Of a stretch of DNA of 49,527 nt, positions 34,326-43,914 are shown piece by piece. The translations under genes and the position numbers were made by a program. The DNA comes from Streptomyces sp. T39 (GTDB lineage Bacteria > Actinomycetota > Actinomycetes > Streptomycetales > Streptomycetaceae): contig NZ_RDBP01000012.1 of the NCBI RefSeq assembly GCF_008042045.1, positions 2,836,179 through 2,885,705 of the forward strand. The letters run 5' to 3'. Within the stretch, counting starts at the first letter, position 1. Each line of letters opens with the position of its first letter. Below the pieces are notes generated by a model. It ran no database searches. It was not told the DNA's origin and was given only the letters and a program-made list of their open reading frames with translations.

Positions 34326-34967
34326 GTGAGCACGCGCCTCGACCACCGCAACCCTCTCGTGTTCGACACGCACGAGCTGGGACGGCGGCCCGGTGCACTC
34401 CAGCGCCTCTCCCGCACGGTGGACGCACCCGGCCCCCCGGCCGTCCTCGGGATTGACGGGGTCGTCGGAGTGCCCGAGGGCAAGCCGGTGGAGCTGGACC
34501 TCCGTCTCGAGTCCGTCATGGAAGGGGTCCTCGTCACGGGGACCGCCCGTGCGAGTGCCGAGGGGGAGTGCGTAAGGTGTCTGGAGCCGCTGCGCCTCGA
34601 TGTCGCCGCGGACTTCCAGGAGATGTTCTCCTACCCCGAAGCCGACGAGCGGGGCCGCGCAGCGGAGCCCGCCGACGGTGACGAGGACGAGGACGTTCTC
34701 TATCTCGAGGACGGCATGTTCGACCTCGAGCCCGTGCTGCGTGACGCGGTGGTGCTCGCACTGCCGATGCAGCCGGTGTGCCGGGAGGACTGTGCGGGTC
34801 TGTGTTCCGAATGCGGGATCAACCTGAACGACAACCCGGACCACCACCATGACGCCGTCGACATCCGTTGGGCGGCACTGCAAGGACTCGCCGAGACCGT
34901 TCAGGACGGCGAGAAGGACAACATGGGCGGCGCCGAAGCGGGCGTCGACGAGAAGCAGGAGAAGTAG
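34326..34967 (+). CDS. YceD/DUF177 family metal-binding protein
   Basis: A 213-residue DUF177 (YceD) protein; the family accompanies rpmF in most bacteria and is thought to help 23S rRNA accumulation or ribosome assembly. Cys pairs CVRC (about residues 80-83) and the cluster [13 protein letters not shown] (about 155-167) suggest zinc binding. A disordered acidic tail follows. The GTG start at 34326 is preceded by AGGAAG. rpmF starts two bases after the stop, so they are co-translated. Confidence 0.94.
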   Translation: MSTRLDHRNPLVFDTHELGRRPGALQRLSRTVDAPGPPAVLGIDGVVGVPEGKPVELDLRLESVMEGVLVTGTARASAEGECVRCLEPLRLDVAADFQEMFSYPEADERGRAAEPADGDEDEDVLYLEDGMFDLEPVLRDAVVLALPMQPVCREDCAGLCSECGINLNDNPDHHHDAVDIRWAALQGLAETVQDGEKDNMGGAEAGVDEKQEK

Positions 34968-34969
34968 CC

Positions 34970-35143
34970 GTGGCTGTTCCGAAGCGGAAGATGTCGCGCA
35001 GCAACACGCGCCACCGCCGGTCGCAGTGGAAGGCTGCGGTCCCCACCCTGGTTTCGTGTGAGCGTTGCCAGGAGCCGAAGCTGCAGCACATCGCGTGCCC
35101 GAGCTGCGGCACCTACAACAAGCGCCAGGTCCTCGAGGTCTGA
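34970..35143 (+). CDS. rpmF: 50S ribosomal protein L32
   Basis: A 57-residue L32 starting [20 protein letters not shown] with the zinc-binding pairs CERC and CPSCG in the C-terminal half. The GTG start is two bases after the DUF177 stop. rnc follows within 20 bases, so ribosomal protein and RNase III genes share an operon. Confidence 0.98.
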   Translation: MAVPKRKMSRSNTRHRRSQWKAAVPTLVSCERCQEPKLQHIACPSCGTYNKRQVLEV

Positions 35144-35162
35144 GCGGCTGGTGAGAGGCCCG

Positions 35163-36032
35163 ATGTCTGAACTGTCCCATGCCAAGAAGACGGCAGACGC
35201 AGTGAAGGAAGTCAACGCAGCCTCGTCCCACACGCTTCTGGAAGGGCGGCTCGGCTACCGGCTCGAGTCCGCCCTTCTGGTGCGTGCGCTGACCCACCGC
35301 TCGTACGCGTACGAGAACGGCGGTCTGCCCACCAACGAGCGTCTGGAGTTCCTCGGGGACTCCGTGCTCGGCCTGGTGGTCACCGACACGCTGTACCGCA
35401 CCCACCCCGACCTGCCCGAGGGCCAGCTGGCCAAGCTGCGGGCCGCGGTGGTCAACTCGCGTGCGCTGGCGGAGGTCGGCCGCGGCCTCGAACTGGGCTC
35501 GTTCATCCGGCTCGGCCGGGGTGAAGAGGGCACGGGCGGCCGGGACAAGGCCAGCATCCTCGCCGACACCCTTGAAGCGGTGATCGGCGCGGTCTATCTC
35601 GACCAGGGCCTCGACGCGGCGTCCGAGCTGGTGCACCGGCTCTTCGACCCGCTGATCGAGAAGTCCTCCAACCTCGGTGCCGGCCTGGACTGGAAGACCA
35701 GTCTCCAGGAGCTCACCGCGTCCGAGGGGCTGGGTGTGCCGGAGTATCTCGTCACCGAGACCGGGCCCGACCACGAGAAGACCTTCACCGCTGCTGCCCG
35801 CGTCGGTGGTGTCTCGTACGGCACCGGCACCGGCCGCAGCAAGAAGGAAGCCGAACAGCAGGCGGCCGAGTCCGCGTGGCGGGAGATCCGTGCCGCCGCG
35901 GACGAGCGCGCCAAGGCGGCCGCAGCCGGCGGCGCCGAGGCTCCTGCCCGCGGCGCCGAGGATCCTGCACCGGGCGAAGAGGCCGCCGACACCTCTGCCG
36001 CCTCCGTGCAGACGGACCGGGCCTCGGCCTGA
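35163..36032 (+). CDS. rnc: Ribonuclease III
   Basis: A 289-residue double-strand-specific endoribonuclease for rRNA and mRNA processing. The N-terminal RNase III domain contains the signature [14 protein letters not shown] (about residues 59-72) and the second acidic site [20 protein letters not shown]; a double-stranded RNA-binding domain (about 175-245) has [20 protein letters not shown]. An Ala/Glu-rich tail of about 40 residues is extra. In Streptomyces this gene is also called absB because its mutants lose antibiotic production. A strong terminator follows. Confidence 0.97.
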   Translation: MSELSHAKKTADAVKEVNAASSHTLLEGRLGYRLESALLVRALTHRSYAYENGGLPTNERLEFLGDSVLGLVVTDTLYRTHPDLPEGQLAKLRAAVVNSRALAEVGRGLELGSFIRLGRGEEGTGGRDKASILADTLEAVIGAVYLDQGLDAASELVHRLFDPLIEKSSNLGAGLDWKTSLQELTASEGLGVPEYLVTETGPDHEKTFTAAARVGGVSYGTGTGRSKKEAEQQAAESAWREIRAAADERAKAAAAGGAEAPARGAEDPAPGEEAADTSAASVQTDRASA

Positions 36033-36056
36033 CGTCCGGCATCCCGATGCGTGTCC

Positions 36057-36090
36057 GGTGAGGCCCCCCGCTCCGGCGGGGGGCCTCACC
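36057..36090 (+). terminator. Terminator after rnc
   Basis: A perfect 15-bp stem GGTGAGGCCCCCCGC with its complement and the loop TCCG begins 24 bases after the rnc stop. Confidence 0.88.
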
Positions 36091-36161
36091 GCTGCGCGCA
36101 GGCGCCCCTTCCCGCGGCGGTAGGCTCAGAACATCGCCGAACGTCACGACCGAGGAGACCT

Positions 36162-37022
36162 GTGCCCGAGCTGCCCGAGGTCGAAGTCGTCCGCCGCGGT
36201 CTCGCCACCTGGGTCGCCGGACGCACGATCGCCGACGTCCAGGTGCTCCATCCCCGCGCCGTGCGCCGCCACCTCGCCGGCGGCGAGGACTTCGCCGCCC
36301 GGCTGCGGTCCCACCGCATCGCGGAGGCCCGCAGGCGCGGCAAGTACCTCTGGCTCCCGCTGGGGGACACCGACAGCTCCGTCCTCGCCCACCTCGGCAT
36401 GAGCGGGCAGTTGCTGGTGCAGCCCCTGGACGCCCCGGACGAGAAGCACCTGCGGATCCGCGTCCGCTTCGACGACGCCCTCGGCACCGAGCTGCGCTTC
36501 GTCGACCAGCGCACCTTCGGCGGCCTGTCCGTGCACGACAACACCCCCGACGGCCTGCCCGACGTCATCGCGCACATCGCCCGCGACCCGCTCGACCCGC
36601 TCTTCGACGACGACGCCTTCCACCGCGCGCTGCGCGCCCGCCGCACCACCGTCAAGCGGGCCCTGCTCGACCAGTCCCTCATCAGCGGTGTCGGCAACAT
36701 CTACGCCGACGAGGCGCTGTGGCGCTCCAGGCTCCACTACGACCGCCCCACCGCCGCCCTCACCCGGCCCCGCTCCGCGGAACTGCTGGGCCACGTGCGC
36801 GAGGTGATGACCGCCGCGCTGGCCGTGGGCGGCACCACCTTCGACAGCCTCTACGTCAACGTCAACGGCGAATCCGGCTACTTCGACCGTTCGCTCGACG
36901 CCTACGGACGCGAGGGCGAGCCGTGCCGGCGCTGCTCCACGGCGATGCGGCGCCGCTCCTGGATGAACCGCTCCAGCTACTTCTGCCCGCGCTGTCAGAG
37001 AGCTCCGCACCCCACCCCCTGA
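36162..37022 (+). CDS. mutM: Formamidopyrimidine-DNA glycosylase
   Basis: A 286-residue bifunctional glycosylase/AP lyase that removes 8-oxoguanine and ring-opened purines. Catalytic Pro2 and Glu3 are present in the start PELPEVEVV; the H2TH region contains [18 protein letters not shown], and the C-terminal zinc finger is CRRC-x16-CPRC. The GTG start at 36162 has GAGGAG upstream. It follows rnc after a terminator, so it likely has its own promoter. Confidence 0.97.
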   Translation: MPELPEVEVVRRGLATWVAGRTIADVQVLHPRAVRRHLAGGEDFAARLRSHRIAEARRRGKYLWLPLGDTDSSVLAHLGMSGQLLVQPLDAPDEKHLRIRVRFDDALGTELRFVDQRTFGGLSVHDNTPDGLPDVIAHIARDPLDPLFDDDAFHRALRARRTTVKRALLDQSLISGVGNIYADEALWRSRLHYDRPTAALTRPRSAELLGHVREVMTAALAVGGTTFDSLYVNVNGESGYFDRSLDAYGREGEPCRRCSTAMRRRSWMNRSSYFCPRCQRAPHPTP

Positions 37023-37052
37023 GCCGCCGGCCACAGGTTCTAGGGTGCAGGC

Positions 37053-37832
37053 ATGACCTCGCACACCTACCTCTCCGAACTGTTCGCGCTGGACGGCAGG
37101 GTCGCCCTGGTGACCGGCGGCAGTTCAGGCATCGGCCGGGCGATCGCCGGCGCCCTCGCCCGGGCCGGGGCGAGCGTGGTGATCGTCGCCCGCAGGGAGG
37201 CCGAACTGGTCGCCACGGTGGACGAACTGACGGCCGACGGCTGCCGTGCCGCCTGGGTGAGCGCCGACCTCGGCACCAGGGACGGCGTGCGCGCGGCGGC
37301 CGAGAAGGCGGCCGCGGTCTTCGGTGAGCCCGACATCCTCGTCAACAACGCCGGCATCAACCTGCGTCCGCCCCTGGGCGAGCTGGACGACGAGGTGTGG
37401 GACACCACGATGGCCGTCAACCTCGAGGCCCCCCACCTGCTGAGTCAGCGCTTCGGACCGGGCATGGCCGCACGAGGCTTCGGGCGCATCATCCACATCA
37501 CCTCCCAGCAGGCGCACCGCGCGTTCGTCGACAGCGGCGCCTACGGCGTCTCCAAGGGAGCCCTCGAATCCCTGGCCCGTTCCCAGGCCGAGGCATGGTC
37601 CCCGCACGGCGTCACCTGCAACACCCTCGTCCCCGGCTTCGTCCTCACCCCGCTCAACGCCAGGCTCCAGTCGGACACCGCCAAGGTCGAGGCGCTGGCG
37701 GCCCGCACGATGATCGGCCGCAACGGCCTGCCCGAGGACTTCGCCGGCGCGGTGGTCTTCCTGGCCGGCCGGGGCTCCGCCTACGTCACCGGGCAGTCGA
37801 TCTTCGTCGACGGCGGCTTCTCGGTCCACTGA
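37053..37832 (+). CDS. Short-chain dehydrogenase/reductase
   Basis: A 259-residue classical SDR. The Rossmann motif is TGGSSGIG (about residues 21-28), NNAG is near 91-94, the catalytic Ser lies in HITSQQAH and the YxxxK pair in YGVSK; the C-terminus has the GQSIFVDGGFSVH motif. Overall pattern resembles gluconate 5-dehydrogenase or 3-oxoacyl-ACP reductase types; the substrate cannot be assigned. ATG start 30 bases after mutM, so possibly co-transcribed. A perfect terminator follows. Confidence 0.92.
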   Translation: MTSHTYLSELFALDGRVALVTGGSSGIGRAIAGALARAGASVVIVARREAELVATVDELTADGCRAAWVSADLGTRDGVRAAAEKAAAVFGEPDILVNNAGINLRPPLGELDDEVWDTTMAVNLEAPHLLSQRFGPGMAARGFGRIIHITSQQAHRAFVDSGAYGVSKGALESLARSQAEAWSPHGVTCNTLVPGFVLTPLNARLQSDTAKVEALAARTMIGRNGLPEDFAGAVVFLAGRGSAYVTGQSIFVDGGFSVH

Positions 37833-37876
37833 CCGAGCGGCCCGCCCCTCGGCCCGCGGCCGGGAACCCCGACGGA

Positions 37877-37913
37877 CGCCGAAGGCCCGGGACACCGTCC
37901 CGGGCCTTCGGCG
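37877..37913. terminator. Bidirectional terminator between the SDR and CAP genes
   Basis: A perfect 17-bp stem (CGCCGAAGGCCCGGGAC with its complement) and a 3-base loop, between convergent genes. Confidence 0.9.
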
Positions 37914-37944
37914 CTGGTCCGGGCCGGGGCCCGCCGTGCCGTGC

Positions 37945-38838
37945 TCAGTAGCCGAAGTTCTGCGTCCACCACGGGCCGCCGTCGCCCATGTGCACACCGA
38001 CCCCCATCGTCGTGAAGTCGCAGTTGAGGATGTTCGCGCGGTGGCCCTCGCTCTGCATCCAGGCATTCATCACGGCGCCGGCGTCCGCCTGGCCGCGGGC
38101 GATGTTCTCGCCGCCCAGACCGGAGACTCCTGCCTTCTCGGCGCGGTCCCACGGCGTCGCGCCGTCCGGGTCGGTGTGGTCGAAGAAGCCTCGCGCCGCC
38201 ATGTCCTCGGAGTGGGCGCGGGCCAGGTTCGACAGGGCGGTGCTCGCCTTGACCGGTGCACAGCCGACCAGGGCGCGCTCCTGGTTGACCAGGCCGAGCA
38301 CCGCGGCCTCCGCCGCGGTGGCGCCCGAGGGCGCCGCGGTCGTGGGGGCCGGCCGCTCGACCGAGGGCTTGGGCGCGGGCGCCTTCTCGCGCTCCGGCGC
38401 GGGCGTGGTGCGCCTCGCCTCGGGGGCCTTCGGCTTCGCGGTCTTCTCGGCGGGCTTCTTCGAAGGCGTCGCCGAGGGCTTCTTCCCGGGGGACTTCGAC
38501 GGGCTGCGCGAGGGCTCCGCCGTGCGGCTCGGGGACACGGACGCCTCCGCGGAGGGAGAGGAGCTCGCCCCGCCCTGGGTCTGGAGCCGCGACGGCCCCT
38601 CGGTGCGCAGCTCCGCGGGGGAGTCGCTGCCGGAGGAGCCGATGGTGTAGGTGTCGCCGCCGGGTATCAGCCCGGTGGTGACGGCCACGGCGCCGACGGC
38701 CAGGGCGGCGGAGGCGCCGAGCAGCCCGGTCTTCACGGGCAGGGCCCGCTTCCGGCGCGCGCCACGGTGCCGGCGTGCCGACCCGTCCGCATGCTCTGCG
38801 GGGACGGGGGCGCCTGCTGAGCGTCGATGGCGACCCAT
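37945..38838 (-). CDS. CAP (SCP/PR1) domain-containing exported protein
   Basis: A 297-residue protein. An Arg-rich cytoplasmic N-terminus ([16 protein letters not shown] onward) is followed by one membrane segment (about 36-55, [19 protein letters not shown]), a Ser/Pro/Lys-rich linker of about 110 residues and a C-terminal CAP domain (about 172-297): [63 protein letters not shown] and WWTQNFGY. The conserved His and Glu residues are present. The domain is probably displayed outside the cell; the molecular function of bacterial CAP proteins is unclear. ATG start with GGAAGG 8 bases upstream. Confidence 0.93.
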   Translation of the reverse strand: MGRHRRSAGAPVPAEHADGSARRHRGARRKRALPVKTGLLGASAALAVGAVAVTTGLIPGGDTYTIGSSGSDSPAELRTEGPSRLQTQGGASSSPSAEASVSPSRTAEPSRSPSKSPGKKPSATPSKKPAEKTAKPKAPEARRTTPAPEREKAPAPKPSVERPAPTTAAPSGATAAEAAVLGLVNQERALVGCAPVKASTALSNLARAHSEDMAARGFFDHTDPDGATPWDRAEKAGVSGLGGENIARGQADAGAVMNAWMQSEGHRANILNCDFTTMGVGVHMGDGGPWWTQNFGY

Positions 38839-38993
38839 CTGCTGTGCCTTCCTGGTTCGCGGCGCCGTCGTCGGTGCCGCCGGACATCGTCCCGAGCTCA
38901 CCCGTACGAGTGAGCTCGGTGCGTCCGGACTGTACGCCATGGGGCAGCGGGGGCGATGTGATCCGTCCGCAATTGGCCGGTTACCTTGCACTC

Positions 38994-39275
38994 ATGAACG
39001 ACGATGCGCGCCTCACCGCGTGGGTACGCGGCCGGGTACAGGGAGTGGGCTTCCGCTGGTTCACCAGGGAGAACGCGATGGCGATCGGAGACCTGCGGGG
39101 CTTCGCGCTGAACCTCGACGACGGCCGCGTGCAGATCGTCGCGGAGGGCCCGCGTGAGAATTGCCACCGCCTGCTGGACTGGCTGCGCTCCGACGACACA
39201 CCCGGACGCGTCGACGGCGTGACTGAGATCTGGGCCACGCCCAGGGGCGGCTACCCCGACTTCGCGATCCGCTGA
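38994..39275 (+). CDS. acyP: Acylphosphatase
   Basis: A 93-residue acylphosphatase hydrolysing carboxyl-phosphate bonds. The catalytic motif [12 protein letters not shown] (Arg near residue 21) and the second motif with [17 protein letters not shown] (Asn near 39-41) are present. The ATG start at 38994 lies in the divergent gap from the CAP gene. It is located upstream of smc, as in other actinobacteria. Confidence 0.96.
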   Translation: MNDDARLTAWVRGRVQGVGFRWFTRENAMAIGDLRGFALNLDDGRVQIVAEGPRENCHRLLDWLRSDDTPGRVDGVTEIWATPRGGYPDFAIR

Positions 39276-39682
39276 GCGAGCACCCTTCCGGTCGCTCTGC
39301 GGGGGTCGCCCAGGGACGCTCGGTGACCCCTGCGGACGTTCGCCGGAAGAGGAAACGACCTGGTGGTTGCCAAGAAGGGCTTGTCGTGCCAGGCTGCGGC
39401 GGGAAAGATGATCGCCACGCCCCCAGGGCCCCGAAGGTCAGGCTCCGCCGCGTTCCGAGCGGCCGTACGCCCCCGGGCCGCCCGCCGATACGGGGCGTGA
39501 TCGTGTTGACCGTCAAACTTTTTGGTGAGACGCTGGAATCCCCGCGCACCTCAGCTGTCCGGCAGTGCGATCGCAGGCATCACGAGCAGGACAACAAGCA
39601 CAGCCGGCACCGCGGGTGCGATTCCCTCACGACCCACACCGCACCGCATCGGTCGGTCACTCATTGTGGAGGACCATCCATC
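39276..39682. other. Intergenic region between acyP and the small coiled-coil gene
   Basis: About 400 bases without a convincing gene. The open frame on the plus strand runs through, but its codons (CTT TTT GGT, AGG CAT CAC) lack Streptomyces bias. A TTGACC at 39506-39511 within an AT-rich patch is a plausible -35 element for the downstream gene; no clear -10 element is seen. Confidence 0.5.
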
Positions 39683-39901
39683 ATGGCAAAGGCGCTTCTC
39701 GGTTACGTCGGCGGTTCCGACCCGCGACTCCTCGCCGAGATGCGACGGCTTCAGCAGCGCGTCCAGGACCTGGAATCCGAGCTCGTACGGATCCAGTCCG
39801 AGAAGGACGCGCTCAGCGCCGCCGTCGCTCAGCACCCTGGAGAGTCGCTGCTCGAAGGCATCGACATCGACGTGCCTCAGGCGGAGCCCGCTCTCACCTG
39901 A
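39683..39901 (+). CDS. Small coiled-coil protein, function unknown
   Basis: A 72-residue protein, MAKALLGYVGGSDPRLLAEM onward. The middle (about residues 14-50: LLAEMRRLQQRVQDLESELV and following) is a clear heptad coiled coil; the end is acidic. It has no membrane segment. GTGGAGGA lies a few bases before the ATG. A similar gene sits upstream of smc in other Streptomyces as far as I remember. A canonical rho-independent terminator follows, so it is transcribed alone. Confidence 0.88.
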   Translation: MAKALLGYVGGSDPRLLAEMRRLQQRVQDLESELVRIQSEKDALSAAVAQHPGESLLEGIDIDVPQAEPALT

Positions 39902-39942
39902 GCCAGGGCGCTGCCGGAGCTTCACCGCGCACCAGGATATGC

Positions 39943-39973
39943 AAGGGACGCCTCAGGCGTCCCTTCTTTCTTT
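39943..39973 (+). terminator. Rho-independent terminator with T-rich tail
   Basis: Stem AAGGGACGCC and its complement around a TCA loop, followed by ttctttcttt. It is the only hairpin in the window with an evident T-rich tail, so it is a high-confidence intrinsic terminator. Confidence 0.92.
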
Positions 39974-40081
39974 GCCGCCCCCTCTGCCCGCCAGTGCCAC
40001 CCCCGTGCGTGCGTCCTTACCGCATGATGTGCCCTGCGCGTTCAGCGGTGAAACCGTGAGTGAAAGGTAGAGTCCGGCGGC

Positions 40082-43000
40082 GTGCACCTCAAGGCCATGA
40101 CCCTGCGCGGGTTCAAATCCTTCGCGTCCGCCACGACGCTGCGCTTCGAACCGGGCATCACCTGCGTCGTCGGTCCGAACGGCTCCGGCAAGTCCAACGT
40201 GGTCGACGCGCTCTCCTGGGTCATGGGGGAGCAGGGAGCGAAGTCGCTGCGCGGCGGCAAGATGGAGGACGTCATCTTCGCCGGGACGACCGGACGGCCG
40301 CCGCTCGGCCGTGCGGAGGTCTCCCTGACCATCGACAACTCCGACGGCGCGCTGCCGATCGAGTACGCCGAGGTCACCATCACGCGGATCATGTTCCGCA
40401 ACGGCGGCAGCGAGTACCAGATCAACGGGGACACCTGCCGGCTGCTCGACATCCAGGACCTGCTCTCCGACTCCGGCATCGGCCGCGAGATGCATGTGAT
40501 CGTCGGGCAGGGCCAGCTCGACTCCGTCCTGCACGCGGACCCGATGGGCCGCCGCGCCTTCATCGAGGAGGCCGCCGGAGTCCTCAAGCACCGCAAGCGC
40601 AAGGAGAAGGCGCTGCGCAAGCTCGACGCGATGCAGGCCAACCTGGCGCGCGTCCAGGACCTGACCGACGAACTGCGGCGTCAGCTCAAGCCGCTCGGGC
40701 GCCAGGCGGCCGTCGCCCGGCGGGCCGCCGTCATCCAGGCCGACCTCCGCGACGCCCGGCTGCGCCTGCTCGCCGACGACCTCGTCCGGCTGCGCGAGGC
40801 ACTGCGCTCGGAGATCGCCGACGAGGCCGAGCTGAAGCGGCGCAAGGAGAGCGCGGAGGCCGAACTGAAGGCCGCCCTGGCGCGGGAGGCGGCGCTGGAG
40901 GACGAGGTGCGCCGGCTCGCGCCGCGTCTGACGCGCGCGCAGCAGAACTTCTACGACCTCTCCCAGCTCGCCGAACGGGTCCGCGGCACCGTCTCCCTCG
41001 CCGACGCCCGGGTCAGGAGCGCCACCGACCGTCCCGCCGAGGAACGCCGGGGCCGCGACCCGGAGGACATGGAGCGCGAGGCCGCCCGCGTCCGGGAGCA
41101 GGAGGTCGAACTTGCCGCCGCCCTGGAGGCGGCGGAGCGCGCCCTGGAGGACACGGTGGCGCACCGTGCCGACCTGGAGCGGCAGCTCACCGTGGAGGAG
41201 CGCAGGCTCAGGGACGTCGCACGGTCCATCGCCGACCGCCGCGAGGGCCTCGCCAGGCTGAACGGGCAGGTCAACGCGGCCCGTTCGCGCGCGGCGTCGG
41301 CCCAGGCGGAGATCGACCGGCTGGCCGCCGCCCGGGACGAGGCGCAGGAGCGGGCCGTCGCCGCGCAGGAGGAGTACGAGGCGCTCAAGGCGGAGGTCGA
41401 CGGACTGGACGCGGACGACTCCGCCCTCGCCGGGGAGCACGAGGCGGCCAAGCGGGACCTCGCCGAAGCCGAGGCGGCTCTCGCCGGCGCACGTGAGGAG
41501 CTCACCTCGGCCGAACGCCGCCGTGCCGCCGTCGCCGCCCGGCGCGAGGCCCTCGCGCTCGGCCTGCGCCGCAAGGACGGCACGGGTGTGCTCCTCGGGG
41601 CCGGCGACCGGCTCGGCGGGCTGATCGGCCCGGCGGCGGAACTGCTGACCGTGACACCGGGGTACGAGATCCCGGTGGCCGCGGCCCTCGGCGCCGCGGC
41701 GGACGCCGTCGCGGTCACCGGCACGGGGACGGCGGCGGAGGCGATCCGGCTGCTGCGCAAGCAGGACGGCGGCCGGGCGGCGCTGCTGCTCGCGGGCGCC
41801 GGGGCCGGAGAGGACCTCCCGCCGGAGGAGGAGACCGGAGGCCACCCGTACGCGGTCCGGCTGGTGACCGGGCCCGACGACCTGATGCCCGCCGTGCGCC
41901 GGCTCCTGCGCGGCATGGTCGTCGTCGGCACCCTGGAGGACGCCGAGGACCTGGTCCACGCCCGGCCGGCGCTGACCGCGGTCACCGCCGAGGGCGACGT
42001 CGTCGGGGCGCACTTCGCCCAGGGCGGTTCGGCCGGAGCGCCGAGCCTGCTGGAGGTGCAGGCGTCCGTCGACGAGGCGGCGGCCGAGCTCGAACGCCTG
42101 GACGCGCGGTGCGCGGACCTCACCGAGGCCCAGCGGCTGGCCGCCGGACGGCGGGGCGCCGCCGCCGAGCTCGTGGACGAGCTGGGGGAGCGCAGGCGGG
42201 CCGCCGAGCGCGAGAAGTCGAGCGTGTCGGGGCAGCTGGGCCGTCTCGCGGGCCAGGCCAGGGGCGCCGCCGGCGAGGCGGAGCGAGCGGGTGCCGCGGC
42301 CGCCCGCGCCCTGGAGGCGCTGGAGCGCGCCCGGGAGGAGGCCGAGGAGCTGGCCGAGCGGCTGCTGGTGGCCGAGGAGACGCCCGTGGAGGAGGAGCCG
42401 GACACCCATGTCCGCGACCGGCTCGCCGCCGACGGGGCCAACGCCCGGCAGACCGAGATGGAGGCCCGCCTCCAGGTCCGCACCCACGAGGAGCGGGTGA
42501 AGGGGCTCGCGGGCCGGGCGGACGCCCTCGACCGCGGAGCGCGCGCCGAGCGCGAGGCCCGCGCCCGCGCCGAGCAGCTGCGTGCCCGGATGCGTCACGA
42601 GGCACAGGTCGCGGCCGCGGTGGCGAGCGGCGCCCGTCAGCTGCTCGCGCACGTCGAGGTGTCGCTGGTCCGTGCCGAGGCCGAGCGGGCGGCCGCGGAG
42701 GCCGCGAAGGCGGAACGCGAGACGGAGCTGACGGCCGCCCGTACCGCCGGCCGTGAGCTGAAGGGCGAGCTCGACAAGCTGACCGACTCGGTGCACCGGG
42801 GCGAGGTGCTCGGCGCGGAGAAGCGGATGAGGATCGAGCAGTTGGAGACGAGGGCGCTGGAGGAGCTCGGGGTGGAGCCCGCGGGCCTCGTCTCCGACTA
42901 CGGCCCCGACCAGCTCGTGCCGCCGTCGCCGCCCGCGGAGGGCGAGGAGCTGCCCGAGGACCCGGAGCATCCGCGCAACCTTCCGCGGCCGTTCGTCCGC

Positions 43001-43642
43001 GCCGAGCAGGAGAAGCGTCTCAGGTCGGCCGAACGGGCGTATCAGCAGCTCGGAAAGGTGAATCCGCTGGCCCTGGAGGAGTTCTCCGCGCTGGAGGAGC
43101 GCCACCAGTTCCTGTCGGAGCAGCTGGAGGACCTGAAGAAGACGCGCGCCGACCTGCTCCAGGTCGTCAGGGAGGTCGACGAGCGGGTGGAGCAGGTGTT
43201 CACGGAGGCGTTCCGGGACACCGCGCGGGAGTTCGAGGGCGTGTTCTCCCGGCTGTTCCCGGGCGGCGAGGGGCGGCTCGTCCTCACCGACCCGGACAAC
43301 ATGCTGACCACCGGGGTCGACGTGGAGGCACGGCCGCCCGGCAAGAAGGTCAAGCGGCTGTCGCTGCTGTCGGGCGGTGAGCGCTCGCTGACCGCCGTGG
43401 CGATGCTGGTCTCGATCTTCAAGGCGAGGCCCAGCCCGTTCTACGTGATGGACGAGGTCGAGGCGGCGCTCGACGACACCAATCTGCAGCGGCTGATCCG
43501 CATCATGCAGGAGCTCCAGGAGAGCTCGCAGCTGATCGTGATCACCCATCAGAAGCGCACGATGGAGGTCGCCGACGCGCTGTACGGCGTCTCCATGCAG
43601 GGCGACGGTGTCTCCAAGGTCATCAGCCAGCGGCTGCGCTGA
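40082..43642 (+). CDS. smc: Chromosome segregation ATPase SMC
   Basis: A 1186-residue condensin subunit organising and segregating chromosomes. The N-terminal ATPase part has GFKSFASATTLRF and Walker A GPNGSGKSNVVDALSWVMG (about residues 32-50). Two long coiled coils (about 170-500 and 670-1010) flank a hinge (about 510-660, with GAGDRLGGLIGPAAELLTV and ALGAAADAVAV). The C-terminal head has the signature LSGGERSLTAVAM and Walker B FYVMDEVEAALDD. Start GTG at 40082. In Streptomyces, smc acts with ScpAB during sporulation septation. Confidence 0.98.
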   Translation: MHLKAMTLRGFKSFASATTLRFEPGITCVVGPNGSGKSNVVDALSWVMGEQGAKSLRGGKMEDVIFAGTTGRPPLGRAEVSLTIDNSDGALPIEYAEVTITRIMFRNGGSEYQINGDTCRLLDIQDLLSDSGIGREMHVIVGQGQLDSVLHADPMGRRAFIEEAAGVLKHRKRKEKALRKLDAMQANLARVQDLTDELRRQLKPLGRQAAVARRAAVIQADLRDARLRLLADDLVRLREALRSEIADEAELKRRKESAEAELKAALAREAALEDEVRRLAPRLTRAQQNFYDLSQLAERVRGTVSLADARVRSATDRPAEERRGRDPEDMEREAARVREQEVELAAALEAAERALEDTVAHRADLERQLTVEERRLRDVARSIADRREGLARLNGQVNAARSRAASAQAEIDRLAAARDEAQERAVAAQEEYEALKAEVDGLDADDSALAGEHEAAKRDLAEAEAALAGAREELTSAERRRAAVAARREALALGLRRKDGTGVLLGAGDRLGGLIGPAAELLTVTPGYEIPVAAALGAAADAVAVTGTGTAAEAIRLLRKQDGGRAALLLAGAGAGEDLPPEEETGGHPYAVRLVTGPDDLMPAVRRLLRGMVVVGTLEDAEDLVHARPALTAVTAEGDVVGAHFAQGGSAGAPSLLEVQASVDEAAAELERLDARCADLTEAQRLAAGRRGAAAELVDELGERRRAAEREKSSVSGQLGRLAGQARGAAGEAERAGAAAARALEALERAREEAEELAERLLVAEETPVEEEPDTHVRDRLAADGANARQTEMEARLQVRTHEERVKGLAGRADALDRGARAEREARARAEQLRARMRHEAQVAAAVASGARQLLAHVEVSLVRAEAERAAAEAAKAERETELTAARTAGRELKGELDKLTDSVHRGEVLGAEKRMRIEQLETRALEELGVEPAGLVSDYGPDQLVPPSPPAEGEELPEDPEHPRNLPRPFVRAEQEKRLRSAERAYQQLGKVNPLALEEFSALEERHQFLSEQLEDLKKTRADLLQVVREVDERVEQVFTEAFRDTAREFEGVFSRLFPGGEGRLVLTDPDNMLTTGVDVEARPPGKKVKRLSLLSGGERSLTAVAMLVSIFKARPSPFYVMDEVEAALDDTNLQRLIRIMQELQESSQLIVITHQKRTMEVADALYGVSMQGDGVSKVISQRLR

Positions 43643-43720
43643 GGGACGTCAGGGCCGTACGCGCGGCCGCGGGAGTGCATCGGGTCAGCCGGGGCAGACG
43701 CTCTCTGGGAAAGCCCCATC

Positions 43721-43866
43721 TTCAACACTTGAAACCAAAGGCGTCGGTCTCTTGGTCAAACAGATACCTGACCCCCTCTTGACTTCGAAACTTGAAGGCA
43801 TAGTCTCTGCAACGTTGCTTTTACCTTCAAGTGGTGGGCGGCCTGAAGTTGTGCGCCACTTGAAGG
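43721..43866. promoter_or_regulatory. Repeated ACTTGAAG/CTTCAAGT sites upstream of glcP
   Basis: Copies are ACTTGAAA (43727-43734, inside TTCAACACTTGAA), ACTTGAAGG between the promoter boxes (43790-43798), CCTTCAAGTGG (43824-43834) and its exact reverse complement CCACTTGAAGG (43856-43866). The last two form an 11-bp inverted repeat 21 bases apart in the presumed leader. Position suggests a regulator controlling glucose uptake; the protein is unknown. Confidence 0.6.
43779..43806 (+). promoter_or_regulatory. glcP: Candidate glcP promoter
   Basis: TTGACT (43779-43784) and TAGTCT (43801-43806) are 16 bases apart, about 109 bases upstream of the glcP start. One ACTTGAAGG element lies between the two boxes (43790-43798). 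Confidence 0.6.
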
Positions 43867-43914
43867 GCTCGCCCCCCACGCCCGGCGAAGCTGCCGGTGG
43901 CCCCAGGAGTACAC

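Noticed and set aside
39323..39682. Upstream extension of the small coiled-coil gene
   Set aside because: Codon use upstream of 39683 is atypical, and a strong GGAGGA precedes the ATG at 39683.
39953..43549. A 1198-residue open frame antisense to smc
   Set aside because: smc on the plus strand has all ATPase motifs; the antisense frame has no motif and only reflects GC-rich third positions.
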